From: a virus
DNA length: 36,194 bases
Virus record (IMG/VR): IMGVR_UViG_3300046305_000072
Span: 1-36,194 of that record
Strand: one strand, 5' to 3'
Shown here: positions 21,954 to 29,982 of the stretch, one piece after another
How positions within the stretch are numbered: the stretch's first letter is position 1
How the letters are laid out: each line of letters opens with the position of its first letter
Made by a program: the position numbers and the translations under genes
The notes under the pieces: generated by a model
Seen by the model: only the letters and a program-made list of their open reading frames with translations
Databases searched by the model: none
Told to the model about the DNA's origin: nothing

Positions 21954-22721
21954 TCACGCGCTTAGTGCTGCCGCCAGTTTTGCCGCGCGCAATGCCTTCG
22001 CCAGCTCGTCACCTTTCGACCCGGGCGTGACCGTTTCGGCCCATGCCCAGACCGCGTCTGCAATCTGATCAATGACCGCGCCTGATATGCCGCCGCCGCC
22101 CGCCGCGTTGAGCAGATCGCCCATTGTGCCGGGGCTGTTGTTTTGCGCCGCAAGAGAGCCCCACACCGCAGCGGCAAGCCCTTCTGGAGAGAGAGCAGGA
22201 GCGCCACCCCAAGAGCCTTCCAGCTTAAGATTGCCACGCATGGACGCCATCCCCGAAAGGCCAAACGCGCCCGTGCCATCGATCGGCACAATCAAGGAAA
22301 GCCCGGCTGCACCCGTAAAGGAGAGCGCACCGGAACCAGCAAGGCCGATGGTCAGCGCCAGCCCGCCCGCACCCGTGATTGTCAAGGCCCCGTTGCCGCC
22401 AAGTGCGACGGTCAAGGACAGCCCGCCAGCGCCAGTGATCGTCATTGCCGCCGTGCCGTCCATAGGACCGCCTGCGATTGCATTGCCCGCGCCCGTGATG
22501 CCTAATTGGGCCTGCCACGAGGACATGCCCCCAGCCTTGATCGGCAAGAGCCACGCCCCACCGGCGCTGTATCCGTCAGGCATTGCGCTTGTCTGTACAA
22601 TCGTCTCGGCGGTATGCGTGACGCCCTTAGCAACAGGGGCAAGTTGCGTCCGCTGCGGTAGGCCGATATAGCCGTAATTCAGAAAGCCAGATGAGCTAAG
22701 AGAGCCTGCCGGATATTGCAT
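21954..22721 (-). CDS. Glycine-repeat structural protein
   Basis: 255 residues from ATG 22721 (TAATG with the previous gene). N-terminal 75 residues are ordinary (GYIGLPQRTQLAPVAKGVTH). Residues 89-170 hold about four imperfect 20-residue repeats of the type GALTITGAGGLALTIGLAGS. The C-terminal 80 residues are helical (GLAAAVWGSLAAQNNSPGTM, ADAVWAWAET). Proteins with such Gly/Ala/Leu repeats are common in phage structural operons and are thought to be virion surface or fibre components. No enzyme motif. Confidence 0.72.
   Translation of the reverse strand: MQYPAGSLSSSGFLNYGYIGLPQRTQLAPVAKGVTHTAETIVQTSAMPDGYSAGGAWLLPIKAGGMSSWQAQLGITGAGNAIAGGPMDGTAAMTITGAGGLSLTVALGGNGALTITGAGGLALTIGLAGSGALSFTGAAGLSLIVPIDGTGAFGLSGMASMRGNLKLEGSWGGAPALSPEGLAAAVWGSLAAQNNSPGTMGDLLNAAGGGGISGAVIDQIADAVWAWAETVTPGSKGDELAKALRAAKLAAALSA
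22212..22457 (-). repeat. Four imperfect 60-base coding repeats
   Basis: Encodes residues 89-170 of the 21954-22721 protein. The first three units share the core TITGAGGLSLTV or close variants; the fourth (GAFGLSGMAS) is diverged. The repeats may allow copy-number change by recombination. Confidence 0.7.
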
Positions 22722-23596
22722 TAGCCCCAAACCTTTTCCGCGTGACCAAAGAACGTAGAGGAAGCAGCCGTTGCAGCACCCGCCGTGTAAATCCAAACCA
22801 AGCAAGCGCCGTCTTTGATGACAGGCATTGAGGGGAACTGGTTCACGAAATCTTTCTCGTGATACAGCGCGTTGACCCCTAGCGTGATGGTTGCGATTGG
22901 TTTCGCGATGCAAAGCGCAAAGGTGCCTGTGTTTGCCGCTGACATCGTGACGGTCTGGACGCTGCGCACGCCGCTGTCACCGCCGCCCATTGGCAAGAAT
23001 GGGCCGTAGTTGTTTGCCGCCACGCCGCTGTGCGATACATGCCCGACGATTGCGCTTGCGGTCATTGATGTGGTTGCGGCCAAAGCCCGGCCCGCCGTTC
23101 CCGCTTGGTTGGTATAGCTTAGCGCGATGTTTTGCGCCGTAGCGCCCGCCGTCGCAGTCTGGACCTGATACATGCGCAAGCCGTCTCCGTTGGTATAGCG
23201 CATGGTTGGTGTGCCAGTCAGCGTTTGCGCCGCCGTGGTGTTGTTGCTGATGCCGGGATAGTAGCCCTGCAAATCGACCAACGTCAGAGTTCCGGGAACA
23301 CCCGTTGTTGAGGTTGTCTGCGCCCCGAGCGTCAGCAAGTGCTTGATGTCAGGCGTTACGTTTCCGCCCGTTTGCAGGCCGAAAATCTGCGTCCCGTTGC
23401 CCGCAGCCTCATTGCAAGCCGTCCAAGCCAGCGCCGTCCCCGCCCAAGCGTTTGCAGTCGGGTATCCAGTCAGCGACGAAAAGTCATAGGTCCGGCCCAA
23501 GGTATAGCCCAGCGCCGTGATTTTGTTCCAGTCTGTTCGGATGGATTTACCAGCCGAGATAGCGGCCTTTAGGTTGTCAGTCGATTGAATAGCCAT
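22721..23596 (-). CDS. Virion structural protein, paralogue of the next gene upstream
   Basis: 291 residues from ATG 23596 (GGGGAT before ATG). Beta-rich and Thr/Ala-rich. The C-terminal third aligns by eye with the 23599-24465 product: DSGVRSVQTVTMSAANTGTF against DRGVRSINSVQFSAAPGGLW, then CIAKPI against MCKPLG, and VIKDGACLVWIY against AVKDGAWLGMFF, both ending VWG. The pair probably arose by duplication. Likely a decoration or tail-associated protein; no function assigned. Confidence 0.75.
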   Translation of the reverse strand: MAIQSTDNLKAAISAGKSIRTDWNKITALGYTLGRTYDFSSLTGYPTANAWAGTALAWTACNEAAGNGTQIFGLQTGGNVTPDIKHLLTLGAQTTSTTGVPGTLTLVDLQGYYPGISNNTTAAQTLTGTPTMRYTNGDGLRMYQVQTATAGATAQNIALSYTNQAGTAGRALAATTSMTASAIVGHVSHSGVAANNYGPFLPMGGGDSGVRSVQTVTMSAANTGTFALCIAKPIATITLGVNALYHEKDFVNQFPSMPVIKDGACLVWIYTAGAATAASSTFFGHAEKVWG

Positions 23597-23598
23597 GG

Positions 23599-24465
23599 TT
23601 ATCCCCAAACAAAAGTTGCATTGCCGTGCATACTGATCGACCGCGCGCCGCCGTTGGACATGAAAAACATGCCAAGCCAAGCGCCATCTTTCACCGCAGG
23701 CAAGATAGCGGCGTTTTGCGTCATAAACGATTTGCTGGCAATAACCGAAGCCTGCGCGCCAACAAGGTTGCGGCTGGCAAAGTTGCCAAGAGGCTTGCAC
23801 ATGTAAATCGCCCAAAGCCCGCCCGGTGCCGCAGAGAACTGCACGGAATTGATCGACCGCACCCCACGATCTGCGCTTTCAAGGCGGCAATAGATCGGCC
23901 CAGCGCCGCCGCCTGCAACGGTCGTATAACAAACGCGGTTTACCCCGAATGCCGTGGCGTTCCACGTTTGCGTTCTGGCCACCCCGTCAGAATTGGTGTA
24001 TTCGACAACCATATCCGCAGCCACGAGCGAAGGCGCAACGTGATTGACAAGCACCGGGAACACCCCCGCGCCGTCAGCATACCGAGGGAAGCCGAGCGTG
24101 TTGTCCATCGCCTGTAGGTCTGTGCTGTCGCCGTCAATAAGCGGATAGACCCCGACAATATCGTAAAGGTGAAACTCAACGTTGAGCTGGCTTATCCCCG
24201 TAGGAAGCGCGCCGACCTCAATTTCAAGCAATCGCCGGTCAAGGCCGGGGGCTGGGGGAAAGTAGATCGCATCATTCCCCACAGCGACCATTGGCTTGAA
24301 GGCCGTGGCGTTTCCAATTCGCGCGTCATAGGCTGGCTGCCCAGACGCGAAAGACCAGTCGTGCCAGACGCTATCTGTGCCGCCGCCCACGTTCTTGACG
24401 AACCGCTGCACATGCACACGGCCCGCGTCGATAGCGTCAACAATGTCTTTGACGCTGCGGATCAT
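23599..24465 (-). CDS. Virion structural protein, paralogue of the 22721-23596 product
   Basis: 288 residues. Starts in TAATG with the upstream gene: MIRSVKDIVDAIDAGRVHVQ. Beta-rich body, then the shared C-terminal region DRGVRSINSVQFSAAPGGLW, AIYMCKPLGNF and LPAVKDGAWLGMFF, ending ATFVWG. See the neighbour for the paralogous alignment. Both contain an AI.AG N-terminal motif (VDAIDAGR against KAAISAGK). Role probably in capsid decoration or the tail machine. Confidence 0.75.
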   Translation of the reverse strand: MIRSVKDIVDAIDAGRVHVQRFVKNVGGGTDSVWHDWSFASGQPAYDARIGNATAFKPMVAVGNDAIYFPPAPGLDRRLLEIEVGALPTGISQLNVEFHLYDIVGVYPLIDGDSTDLQAMDNTLGFPRYADGAGVFPVLVNHVAPSLVAADMVVEYTNSDGVARTQTWNATAFGVNRVCYTTVAGGGAGPIYCRLESADRGVRSINSVQFSAAPGGLWAIYMCKPLGNFASRNLVGAQASVIASKSFMTQNAAILPAVKDGAWLGMFFMSNGGARSISMHGNATFVWG

Positions 24466-24905
24466 TAATCAGCCGTGCCAGTCAGCGCGCCGCTGTTGAA
24501 GAGTGGGGTGATGCCAGCAGAGATAGCCCGCGAAGCAGACAGCGCGCCGCGATATAGAATGGCCGTCGCGCCAGAAGTTGCCACACCCACCGAGAAATAA
24601 GTCACCGTGGCCGAGCCTGCCGTGCACTCGCCGAATTGCACCGCGGCCGTGTTCGACACTTGGTTGCCTGCAACCGTAAAGCCGCCAGCAGATCGGGCGA
24701 CCGAAACGCGCGCATAGCCCGTATACGCCGCCTCTGAGGTGCTTTGGTTGCCAGTCTCGCCGGGGTCTGCCGTATGAAGCGCTATGAACAGGTTCCCCGC
24801 AGCCACAGAAGGCTGCAGGCCGCCCGCGTCGCCAATTCCGGCCCACGCGGTATTGTTGAACAACAGCGAAAGAAGCGCCGTTTCTGATGCGTTTGATAAG
24901 CTCAT
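24465..24905 (-). CDS. Small structural protein of the LHTADPG family
   Basis: 146 residues. Start MSLSNASETALLSLLFNNTA, then LFIALHTADPGETGNQSTSE, YTGYARVSVAR and a beta-rich remainder (SVGVATSGATAILYRGALSA). This is a widespread phage protein group of similar length with the LHTADPG motif, usually found among tail or head decoration genes. Exact role not known. Good ribosome site (AAGGGG). Confidence 0.78.
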   Translation of the reverse strand: MSLSNASETALLSLLFNNTAWAGIGDAGGLQPSVAAGNLFIALHTADPGETGNQSTSEAAYTGYARVSVARSAGGFTVAGNQVSNTAAVQFGECTAGSATVTYFSVGVATSGATAILYRGALSASRAISAGITPLFNSGALTGTAD

Positions 24906-24916
24906 TTTGCGCCCCT

Positions 24917-25405
24917 TTAGCTATAGCTGATCGCGGTCAGATCGCCGCTCGTGTATGACAAAGACTTTATCAGATTTATCCCCGAAGGCAAAGCCCCCGA
25001 CAGCGTGACCGTAGACAGCCCATCAGGACCGTATGCAAAAGACTTAACGACCCCGTTGGCGTATGTGATCTGGGATAGATCGCCGCCTGAATAGGAAAAG
25101 GCAGCGCCCGAGGCGTCAAGGTTTGCAGCGACAGTCTCAAAGCTTGCGACCCCGTACCCGGCCAGCGTCGTGGGGGTTCCCGTGACGATAGACCATGCAA
25201 TCGACGTTGGCGCGGTGCTTAGGTTGCCCGGCCCAAGGATTGACGACCCGTTTATCGTCTTGATATTGACGCCGGAAACAAGCGTCTCCTGCTTGTCGTC
25301 AAACTCATCTAGCCCGTCGAAAAGGTCTTCAAACGCCCGGATTGCCTCGGGAATGTTGTTCGCAACCTTTGCAATGACGCTGCGCGGAAGCCTTAATTTA
25401 GGCAT
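24917..25405 (-). CDS. Fibre-like structural protein
   Basis: 162 residues from ATG 25405, overlapping the gp10-like stop by 8 bases. N-terminal helix (PKLRLPRSVIAKVANNIPEA), then VSGVNIKTINGSSILGPGNL, a sequence shared by many tail fibre proteins, then YD-like beta repeats (SYSGGDLSQITYANG and SYTSGDLTAISYS). P22 encodes its tail needle gp26 at this place; this protein has no obvious needle coiled coil, so equivalence is uncertain. Confidence 0.7.
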   Translation of the reverse strand: MPKLRLPRSVIAKVANNIPEAIRAFEDLFDGLDEFDDKQETLVSGVNIKTINGSSILGPGNLSTAPTSIAWSIVTGTPTTLAGYGVASFETVAANLDASGAAFSYSGGDLSQITYANGVVKSFAYGPDGLSTVTLSGALPSGINLIKSLSYTSGDLTAISYS

Positions 25406-26795
25406 TGAGCGTCTCCATCGTCGCCTCGAGCCGAGCGAACGAAAGCATGGCCCGGCTGTCACCCTCAAACCGTTGCGCGCGCCAGTTGCGCATTGAGCCT
25501 TGGCGACGCCAGACAAGCCTGCGCATACGGTTGCCGGTCATGCCCGCTTCGATGTATTTGGGCTGCGACCAGATTTTTCCATCGTCGCTATAGCTTGTGC
25601 TGATCTTGGCCTCGTCGCCAAAGGCCGAGTTGCCGGGAAGCGCGATCAATTCCAGCTCGTGAATGGTCACGCCCTTGCCCGCGTTGTGAATGATCGGGGT
25701 CGTAAAGCGCCATGTGGTTAGCTCGCCGTAATGGCTGGCGATGGTGTCGCTCAGGTAGCCATAGGCCGTTGAGTAAGGGTCGCCCACGCTCCAGCGCTCG
25801 TTGCACCAGACCATACCGCGCGCGCGATACCCCGCGCCGCCGTCACCAGAGGCCAGCACAAACCAGACAGGTTGCTGCGCCGCCGCTGATCCGTTTTGGT
25901 CATAGACGATAGTTTGATCTGGCAGGTGAATATAGAGGAAATCATGCCCCCGATCCGTCCGGCTTTCCATAACCGCGCCAGCCAGGACCGTTTCGGGGTA
26001 AGACTTGATCACATCATCAATTTCGCGGGTGCTGATCTTGGCCGACTGCCCCGATGCCCCCACCCAAACAGCGCAAGGCTCGTTGAACCCGCCGCCGAGA
26101 AAGGCGATCTCGTCCGCAAACTGGCAGCAAGCCCGCGAGCCAATGACGCCCTTTTGGATTTGCGCGCCCTCGATGCGTTGAAACGGGAACCCAGCCCCCC
26201 CGACGTTGCGGAAAACCTCGACTGTAAAGCGGTTCAGCGCCACGACCTCGTTTCTGATCTTGTGCAGCGCGACCACTGGGTCCGGATTAATCTCAGAGGC
26301 CCCATATTTCAGCGGATCAACCGCAAAGGGGTTGTTCAGCTCCGTCACCACCAAAAATTCGCCGTCAGTCGATACGAAGTAGCCGTCGATCCAGATCACA
26401 TCAAGCGAGGCCCCTAGGTCGGGGTCTGTCACCTCGGCCAATGTCGCGCCGTTGTAAAGGAACAGCCGATTGCCGCCGTTGATCGCCAGATAGTCAAACG
26501 AGTTGTCAAACGTCACGGGGTTAGCCCCGGCAATGTATCCGATATCAATGGCCGAGCCATTCGCGGCAATACGGACAAGGCGCTCACCCATAACCCGGTA
26601 AACTTGCCCATTCCATGCCACGCCGCCGCGATCAAAGCCGGGGCCGACCCCTTGCGAAACGATGCCATCCGCTGGCCGCAGGTAGCCCTCGCTGATGCCC
26701 GTCACCTTGGGCACCGGAATGAGGTTCAACGGGTAAGCCGTGCTAAAATCGGCCCCCCGCGTTGAAATTCCGCTGATGATAGGAATGGCTGTCAT
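25398..26795 (-). CDS. Tail accessory factor gp10-like (neck hub)
   Basis: 465 residues, against 472 in P22 gp10. Beta-propeller-like composition with recurring aromatic strand pairs: YPLNLIPVPKVTGISEGYLR, SFDYLAINGGNRLFLYNGAT, VIWIDGYFVSTDGEF, then VFRNVGGAGFPFQRIEGAQI and KGVIGS, which are typical of the gp10 family (packaged-DNA stabilisation). It joins the gp4-like ring to the tailspike. Lies in P22 order after the gp4-like gene, with one extra gene between. Confidence 0.87.
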   Translation of the reverse strand: MTAIPIISGISTRGADFSTAYPLNLIPVPKVTGISEGYLRPADGIVSQGVGPGFDRGGVAWNGQVYRVMGERLVRIAANGSAIDIGYIAGANPVTFDNSFDYLAINGGNRLFLYNGATLAEVTDPDLGASLDVIWIDGYFVSTDGEFLVVTELNNPFAVDPLKYGASEINPDPVVALHKIRNEVVALNRFTVEVFRNVGGAGFPFQRIEGAQIQKGVIGSRACCQFADEIAFLGGGFNEPCAVWVGASGQSAKISTREIDDVIKSYPETVLAGAVMESRTDRGHDFLYIHLPDQTIVYDQNGSAAAQQPVWFVLASGDGGAGYRARGMVWCNERWSVGDPYSTAYGYLSDTIASHYGELTTWRFTTPIIHNAGKGVTIHELELIALPGNSAFGDEAKISTSYSDDGKIWSQPKYIEAGMTGNRMRRLVWRRQGSMRNWRAQRFEGDSRAMLSFARLEATMETLNA

Positions 26796-27242
26796 TTACC
26801 CCACTCGGAACCAAGCACTTAGCACAGCGTCATAGGTCATCGTGAAGAAAGCGTTTGCCGCCAAGGTTGCAGGCGCGCCGGTAACAGTTGTCCCAGCGCC
26901 CGCGACGGTCAAGGTGGTGACGGCCTGTGTGCAGCTTACCTGCACCCGCTGGCCAGCCGTGCGCGACGTTGGCAGCGTGATCGTGCCCGCCGCAAAGCCA
27001 GCCGTTGGCGTCAGGATGAGCCACGTGTCGCCCGCATTGACCGTTACGCTAAAAGCCGTGGCCGAGGGGGCCGCATACTGCGCAGCAAATGGCGCTTGGG
27101 TTGCTGGCGCTGCCGATGCAATGAACGTGCGCATGACGCTCTCAGGGACGCGCCGCGTGTCTTGGTTGTCGCCCGACCAAATGGCAAAGCTATCGCCCGG
27201 CGAGACCGCCGAGGCCGCCGAAAGTGACCCGATGTTGCTCAT
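26796..27242 (-). CDS. Small beta-rich virion protein between gp4 and gp10 genes
   Basis: 148 residues. Starts MSNIGSLSAASAVSPGDSFA then IWSGDNQDTRRVP, a start often seen in podovirus head-tail proteins. The remainder is a Thr/Ala-rich beta domain (TWLILTPTAGFAAGTITLPT, AGQRVQVSCTQAV). The pattern resembles small phage surface domains. P22 has no gene here. ATGA overlap upstream; the next gene follows directly. Confidence 0.7.
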   Translation of the reverse strand: MSNIGSLSAASAVSPGDSFAIWSGDNQDTRRVPESVMRTFIASAAPATQAPFAAQYAAPSATAFSVTVNAGDTWLILTPTAGFAAGTITLPTSRTAGQRVQVSCTQAVTTLTVAGAGTTVTGAPATLAANAFFTMTYDAVLSAWFRVG

Positions 27243-27685
27243 TCTAGCCCTATCCCTAAATTGCCATCTGGCCCGGTTTCAATCAATGATGCAGCGCCGC
27301 GCAGGCGTGGGTAACGGTAGCCCGACCCTCCATAGCCCGTTGGCGTGATTTCCGTCGGCATGATCATCTTTGCCATGAGGACGTTATAAGCTGATTTCTG
27401 CGCGGCCTTTGTTTCGGGCGCAGGGGTCTTGCCAAGCGAGGGGGCAAGCCGGACAGCGAGGGTCAGAAACAGCGCATTGACCGCCCAATCAGGGACGCCG
27501 GTCTGTGCCGCGATATCATCGCCTGAATTGTATGAAACCCGGATGCCGTGGATATTCCACTCAGCCATCAACAGGTCAAGAATGCGCAGGCCGGTTTGCA
27601 TCTCCTCAGGGGAAACGTCGAACTCATAGGACGCAATCCCGAGTTCCTCATATGCCTGTTTGATAACTTGCTTTTTCGTCCACAT
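27239..27685 (-). CDS. Tail accessory factor gp4-like (head completion)
   Basis: 148 residues, against 166 in P22 gp4. Shared pattern: IKQAYEELGIAS near the start, LRILDLLMAEWNIHGIRVSY with GDD (P22: DLEAMMAEWYQDGI and the DD that follows), then VPDWAVNALFLTLAVRLAPS. P22 gp4 plugs the portal after packaging and starts neck assembly. It directly follows the coat gene. Ribosome site GAGGGG. Shorter at the C-terminus than P22 gp4. Confidence 0.87.
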   Translation of the reverse strand: MWTKKQVIKQAYEELGIASYEFDVSPEEMQTGLRILDLLMAEWNIHGIRVSYNSGDDIAAQTGVPDWAVNALFLTLAVRLAPSLGKTPAPETKAAQKSAYNVLMAKMIMPTEITPTGYGGSGYRYPRLRGAASLIETGPDGNLGIGLE

Positions 27686-27709
27686 GTCGCGCCCCTCAAG
27701 GAAGTGGAA

Positions 27710-27725
27710 GGGGGCCGAAGCCCCC
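27710..27725 (-). terminator. UUCG-tetraloop hairpin after the coat gene
   Basis: In the leftward transcript GGGGGC, then TTCG, then GCCCCC, followed by TTCC. The C(UUCG)G loop is exceptionally stable. No long T-run, so it is more likely a partial terminator or mRNA-stabilising end that raises coat expression above downstream genes. Confidence 0.6.
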
Positions 27726-27733
27726 CGCCGATA

Positions 27734-29026
27734 CTATGGTTGCGAGAACATAACGATCCCGGACATTTCCGGCTGCTTGTTCACCACACCGAACAGAACG
27801 TCCATCCGGTAGCGGGTCAGCAAGTTGGTGATACCCGCCTGCTTGGACATGCTGACCGTGATGCCGTTGTCAGTCGTGGCCGACATGGTGGCCATGCCCG
27901 CGTCACTTGGGATTGCCAGCTTGCCGGGCAGGATTTCCAGCGCGTCGCGGTGCCAGAACGGGTTCATGGCTGCGGTCGCGGTGTTCAAGAAAGTGATCGT
28001 CGCGCCGTTTGCAGGCACTGCCGACACGTTCTTATACTGCTGTTCCGCCACGGTTGGCGCGCTGTCTGCCGAGATAATGGCGGGGCTGATCCGGATCGTG
28101 TTCGCACCCGCAGTGCCGCCGCCGGTCAGGACCGCGATGATGCGGAACGTCTTGAGCTGGCCTGTGGGCTGCTTGGTGATCAGATGGACGCTTTCAACAC
28201 CGGGGATGGTGAAGCTGTCGCCCGCCTTGATGCCGCCTGCCGCGCCAACAGTCACCGAGAGCGTTTGGTAACGGTTGTCAACGTTGGCGACTTCGCCCGT
28301 ACCCGCCGTGGAGGTGGCGCGCGGAACATAGCGCTGGTTAGCGCCGTTGATCGTGACGCCAGCACCGGGCACCGCAACGTTTTGGCGCAAGGCATAGTCC
28401 ATCTTGAAGCTGTCAAAGCCCGCGATGTTGCCGATATAGGCCTTGTCGTATGCACTCAGCACTTTGCCAACAACGTTTTGACGCGCGGCAAGGTTGCCCG
28501 CCATTGCGTTGTAATCGCGGGTGGCAAACGCAGCCGAACGGTCGCCCATTGGCACGCCAATTTCGTTCATTGCAGCGTCAGCAGCGGCAATATCGTCAAA
28601 GCCCGAAGCCGCCGCGGTCCGCTTAACAACCAAAGTGCCTTGCAGCGAAGCAACGTTCAGCAAAGCGACGTTGATATCCGAGGTCAGCTTTTGCTTTGCA
28701 GCATCGCCGAGACGGCCTTCCTGCAACTGGTCGCGCAGTTCCTTCGCGTCAAGCTGCCAAGGCGAGTTTTTCGAGAAGCCGAGGGTCGCGGGGACCGAAA
28801 GCTGGGTCTGGTCCGCAAAGTTTGCGGTCGTGTCCAAGCCGTCAAACGAGCGGGCGATGTAAGGCATCGGACGCCAGATGATATCAGACGCGCGCTCCAT
28901 GGCTTGACCATTGGTCGAATATGTCCGGTAGGTCGAAACGTGGTTGCTCAGAACCAGCGCGTCTTGAAAGCCCTCGATCATCTGATCAAAGGCGACCTTT
29001 TCTTCTTTGGAAAATGCGTTAGGCAT
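27734..29026 (-). CDS. Major capsid protein, P22 coat (gp5) family
   Basis: 430 residues, the same length as P22 gp5. Family pattern: an N-terminal helical arm (FSKEEKVAFDQMIEGFQDAL), VPATLGFSKNSPWQLDAKEL (P22-type segment), a 28-40 kb-style HK97 core with inserted domain (KAGDSFTIPGVESVHLITKQ is typical of the I-domain border), and the closing LLTRYRMDVLFGVVNKQPEM SGI that parallels the P22 end. It forms the icosahedral head with scaffold. Strong ribosome site (AGGAG, seven bases). Confidence 0.93.
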   Translation of the reverse strand: MPNAFSKEEKVAFDQMIEGFQDALVLSNHVSTYRTYSTNGQAMERASDIIWRPMPYIARSFDGLDTTANFADQTQLSVPATLGFSKNSPWQLDAKELRDQLQEGRLGDAAKQKLTSDINVALLNVASLQGTLVVKRTAAASGFDDIAAADAAMNEIGVPMGDRSAAFATRDYNAMAGNLAARQNVVGKVLSAYDKAYIGNIAGFDSFKMDYALRQNVAVPGAGVTINGANQRYVPRATSTAGTGEVANVDNRYQTLSVTVGAAGGIKAGDSFTIPGVESVHLITKQPTGQLKTFRIIAVLTGGGTAGANTIRISPAIISADSAPTVAEQQYKNVSAVPANGATITFLNTATAAMNPFWHRDALEILPGKLAIPSDAGMATMSATTDNGITVSMSKQAGITNLLTRYRMDVLFGVVNKQPEMSGIVMFSQP

Positions 29027-29042
29027 TTGAAGCTCCTATGGT

Positions 29043-29168
29043 GTGAGATTGCTATTCGTTCTCGCGCCATAGCGGGGCACGGGGCCGCATATCTCACCCT
29101 TAGAGGCGGGCGGTGCCTGTCTCGCCTTAACGGAAGCGGGCCGATGCAGACACTTTGCCACATCGGCC
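29043..29168 (-). other. Hairpin-rich gap between scaffold and coat genes
   Basis: The 155-base gap 29027-29181 holds an 8-base perfect stem (29139-29146 with 29161-29168, 14-base loop) just past the scaffold stop, and a 7-base stem (29043-29049 with 29091-29097) enclosing a smaller stem (29051-29055 with 29069-29073) just before the coat ribosome site. No T-run follows either. It may control the coat-to-scaffold ratio or serve as an RNA processing site. No gene is seen here. Confidence 0.5.
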
Positions 29169-29181
29169 AGCAAAACACAAG

Positions 29182-29982
29182 TCAGCCGCGCATCAGCTTT
29201 TTCAAGCGGATAACTTCGCTGCGGTCGCCGGTCTTTTCTGCCAGCTTTTCCGCAGCATCAACGCGCGCTTGGCTGATTGCAATGGGCGAACCGCTGCCGC
29301 CGTTGATACGGGCCTCTGGGGCCGGGGGGGCTTTGCGTTCCACCTTGATCTTTCCTTTCAATTCAGCAACCCGCACCGTGAACAGTGCAAGATCGGTTTC
29401 GGCCGCAAGTTCGGCCATCAGCTTTGGATTGCGGCCAATCGCGTAAATCATCTGCTCAGCGCCGGGGATGGCGTGATAGATCAGCGCCACCTGATTGGCC
29501 GTCAAGCCGTCTTTGACAATCGCCTCGACATCATCGAAGTCAGACGCCAGCGCCTTGCCTGCCGTGCGGGCCTTCGCCTGCTTTTCGTCAAACCTCTGCT
29601 GGATTTCAAGCCCGCGCGATTGCTGGGCTTTCGCCTCGGCCTTGCGGGTTGCTTCACGCTCGGCCCACGCCACGACCGCATCAGCGTGTGCGGCCTCATC
29701 CCATTGGTGATCGCGAAGCTCTGGGCGCGGGTCAGCTTTTGGCTCAGCCGCAGCCTCGATCGGCATCTTTGCCTTGAGCTCGCGCAGCTGGCGCTCCCGA
29801 TCCTTTAGCGCCTCACGAAGCTGCCGCACCGCGTTTGTGGGGGCTTCCTCTTGCTCAGGCTCGGGGTCGACCCCTTCAATGGTGATCGTGATTTCGTCCT
29901 CGACCTGCTCAGGCTCCGGCGCTTCGACCTCGGCGGCCTGATCTTCGATCACGGGCTCAATTTCGGCCTGTTCCTCAACCAT
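29182..29982 (-). CDS. Scaffolding protein
   Basis: 266 residues (P22 gp8 has 303). Very acidic first 55 residues (VEEQAEIEPVIEDQAAEVEA), then a long charged coiled coil (LREALKDRERQLRELKAKMP), a helical centre, and a basic C-terminal helix (RSEVIRLKKLMRG), the usual site for coat binding. Placed between portal and coat as in P22. Overlaps the portal stop by 8 bases. It directs procapsid assembly and leaves before DNA packaging. Confidence 0.83.
   Translation of the reverse strand: MVEEQAEIEPVIEDQAAEVEAPEPEQVEDEITITIEGVDPEPEQEEAPTNAVRQLREALKDRERQLRELKAKMPIEAAAEPKADPRPELRDHQWDEAAHADAVVAWAEREATRKAEAKAQQSRGLEIQQRFDEKQAKARTAGKALASDFDDVEAIVKDGLTANQVALIYHAIPGAEQMIYAIGRNPKLMAELAAETDLALFTVRVAELKGKIKVERKAPPAPEARINGGSGSPIAISQARVDAAEKLAEKTGDRSEVIRLKKLMRG

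Noticed and set aside
22260-22490. Possible CRISPR array
   Set aside because: The regular spacing comes from protein-coding 60-base repeats without spacers of unique sequence.
27548-29446. 632-codon rightward open frame opposite the coat gene
   Set aside because: It is antisense to the clearly identified coat and scaffold genes, has Arg/His/Cys-rich composition and no protein family features; long antisense frames are common in GC-rich phage DNA.
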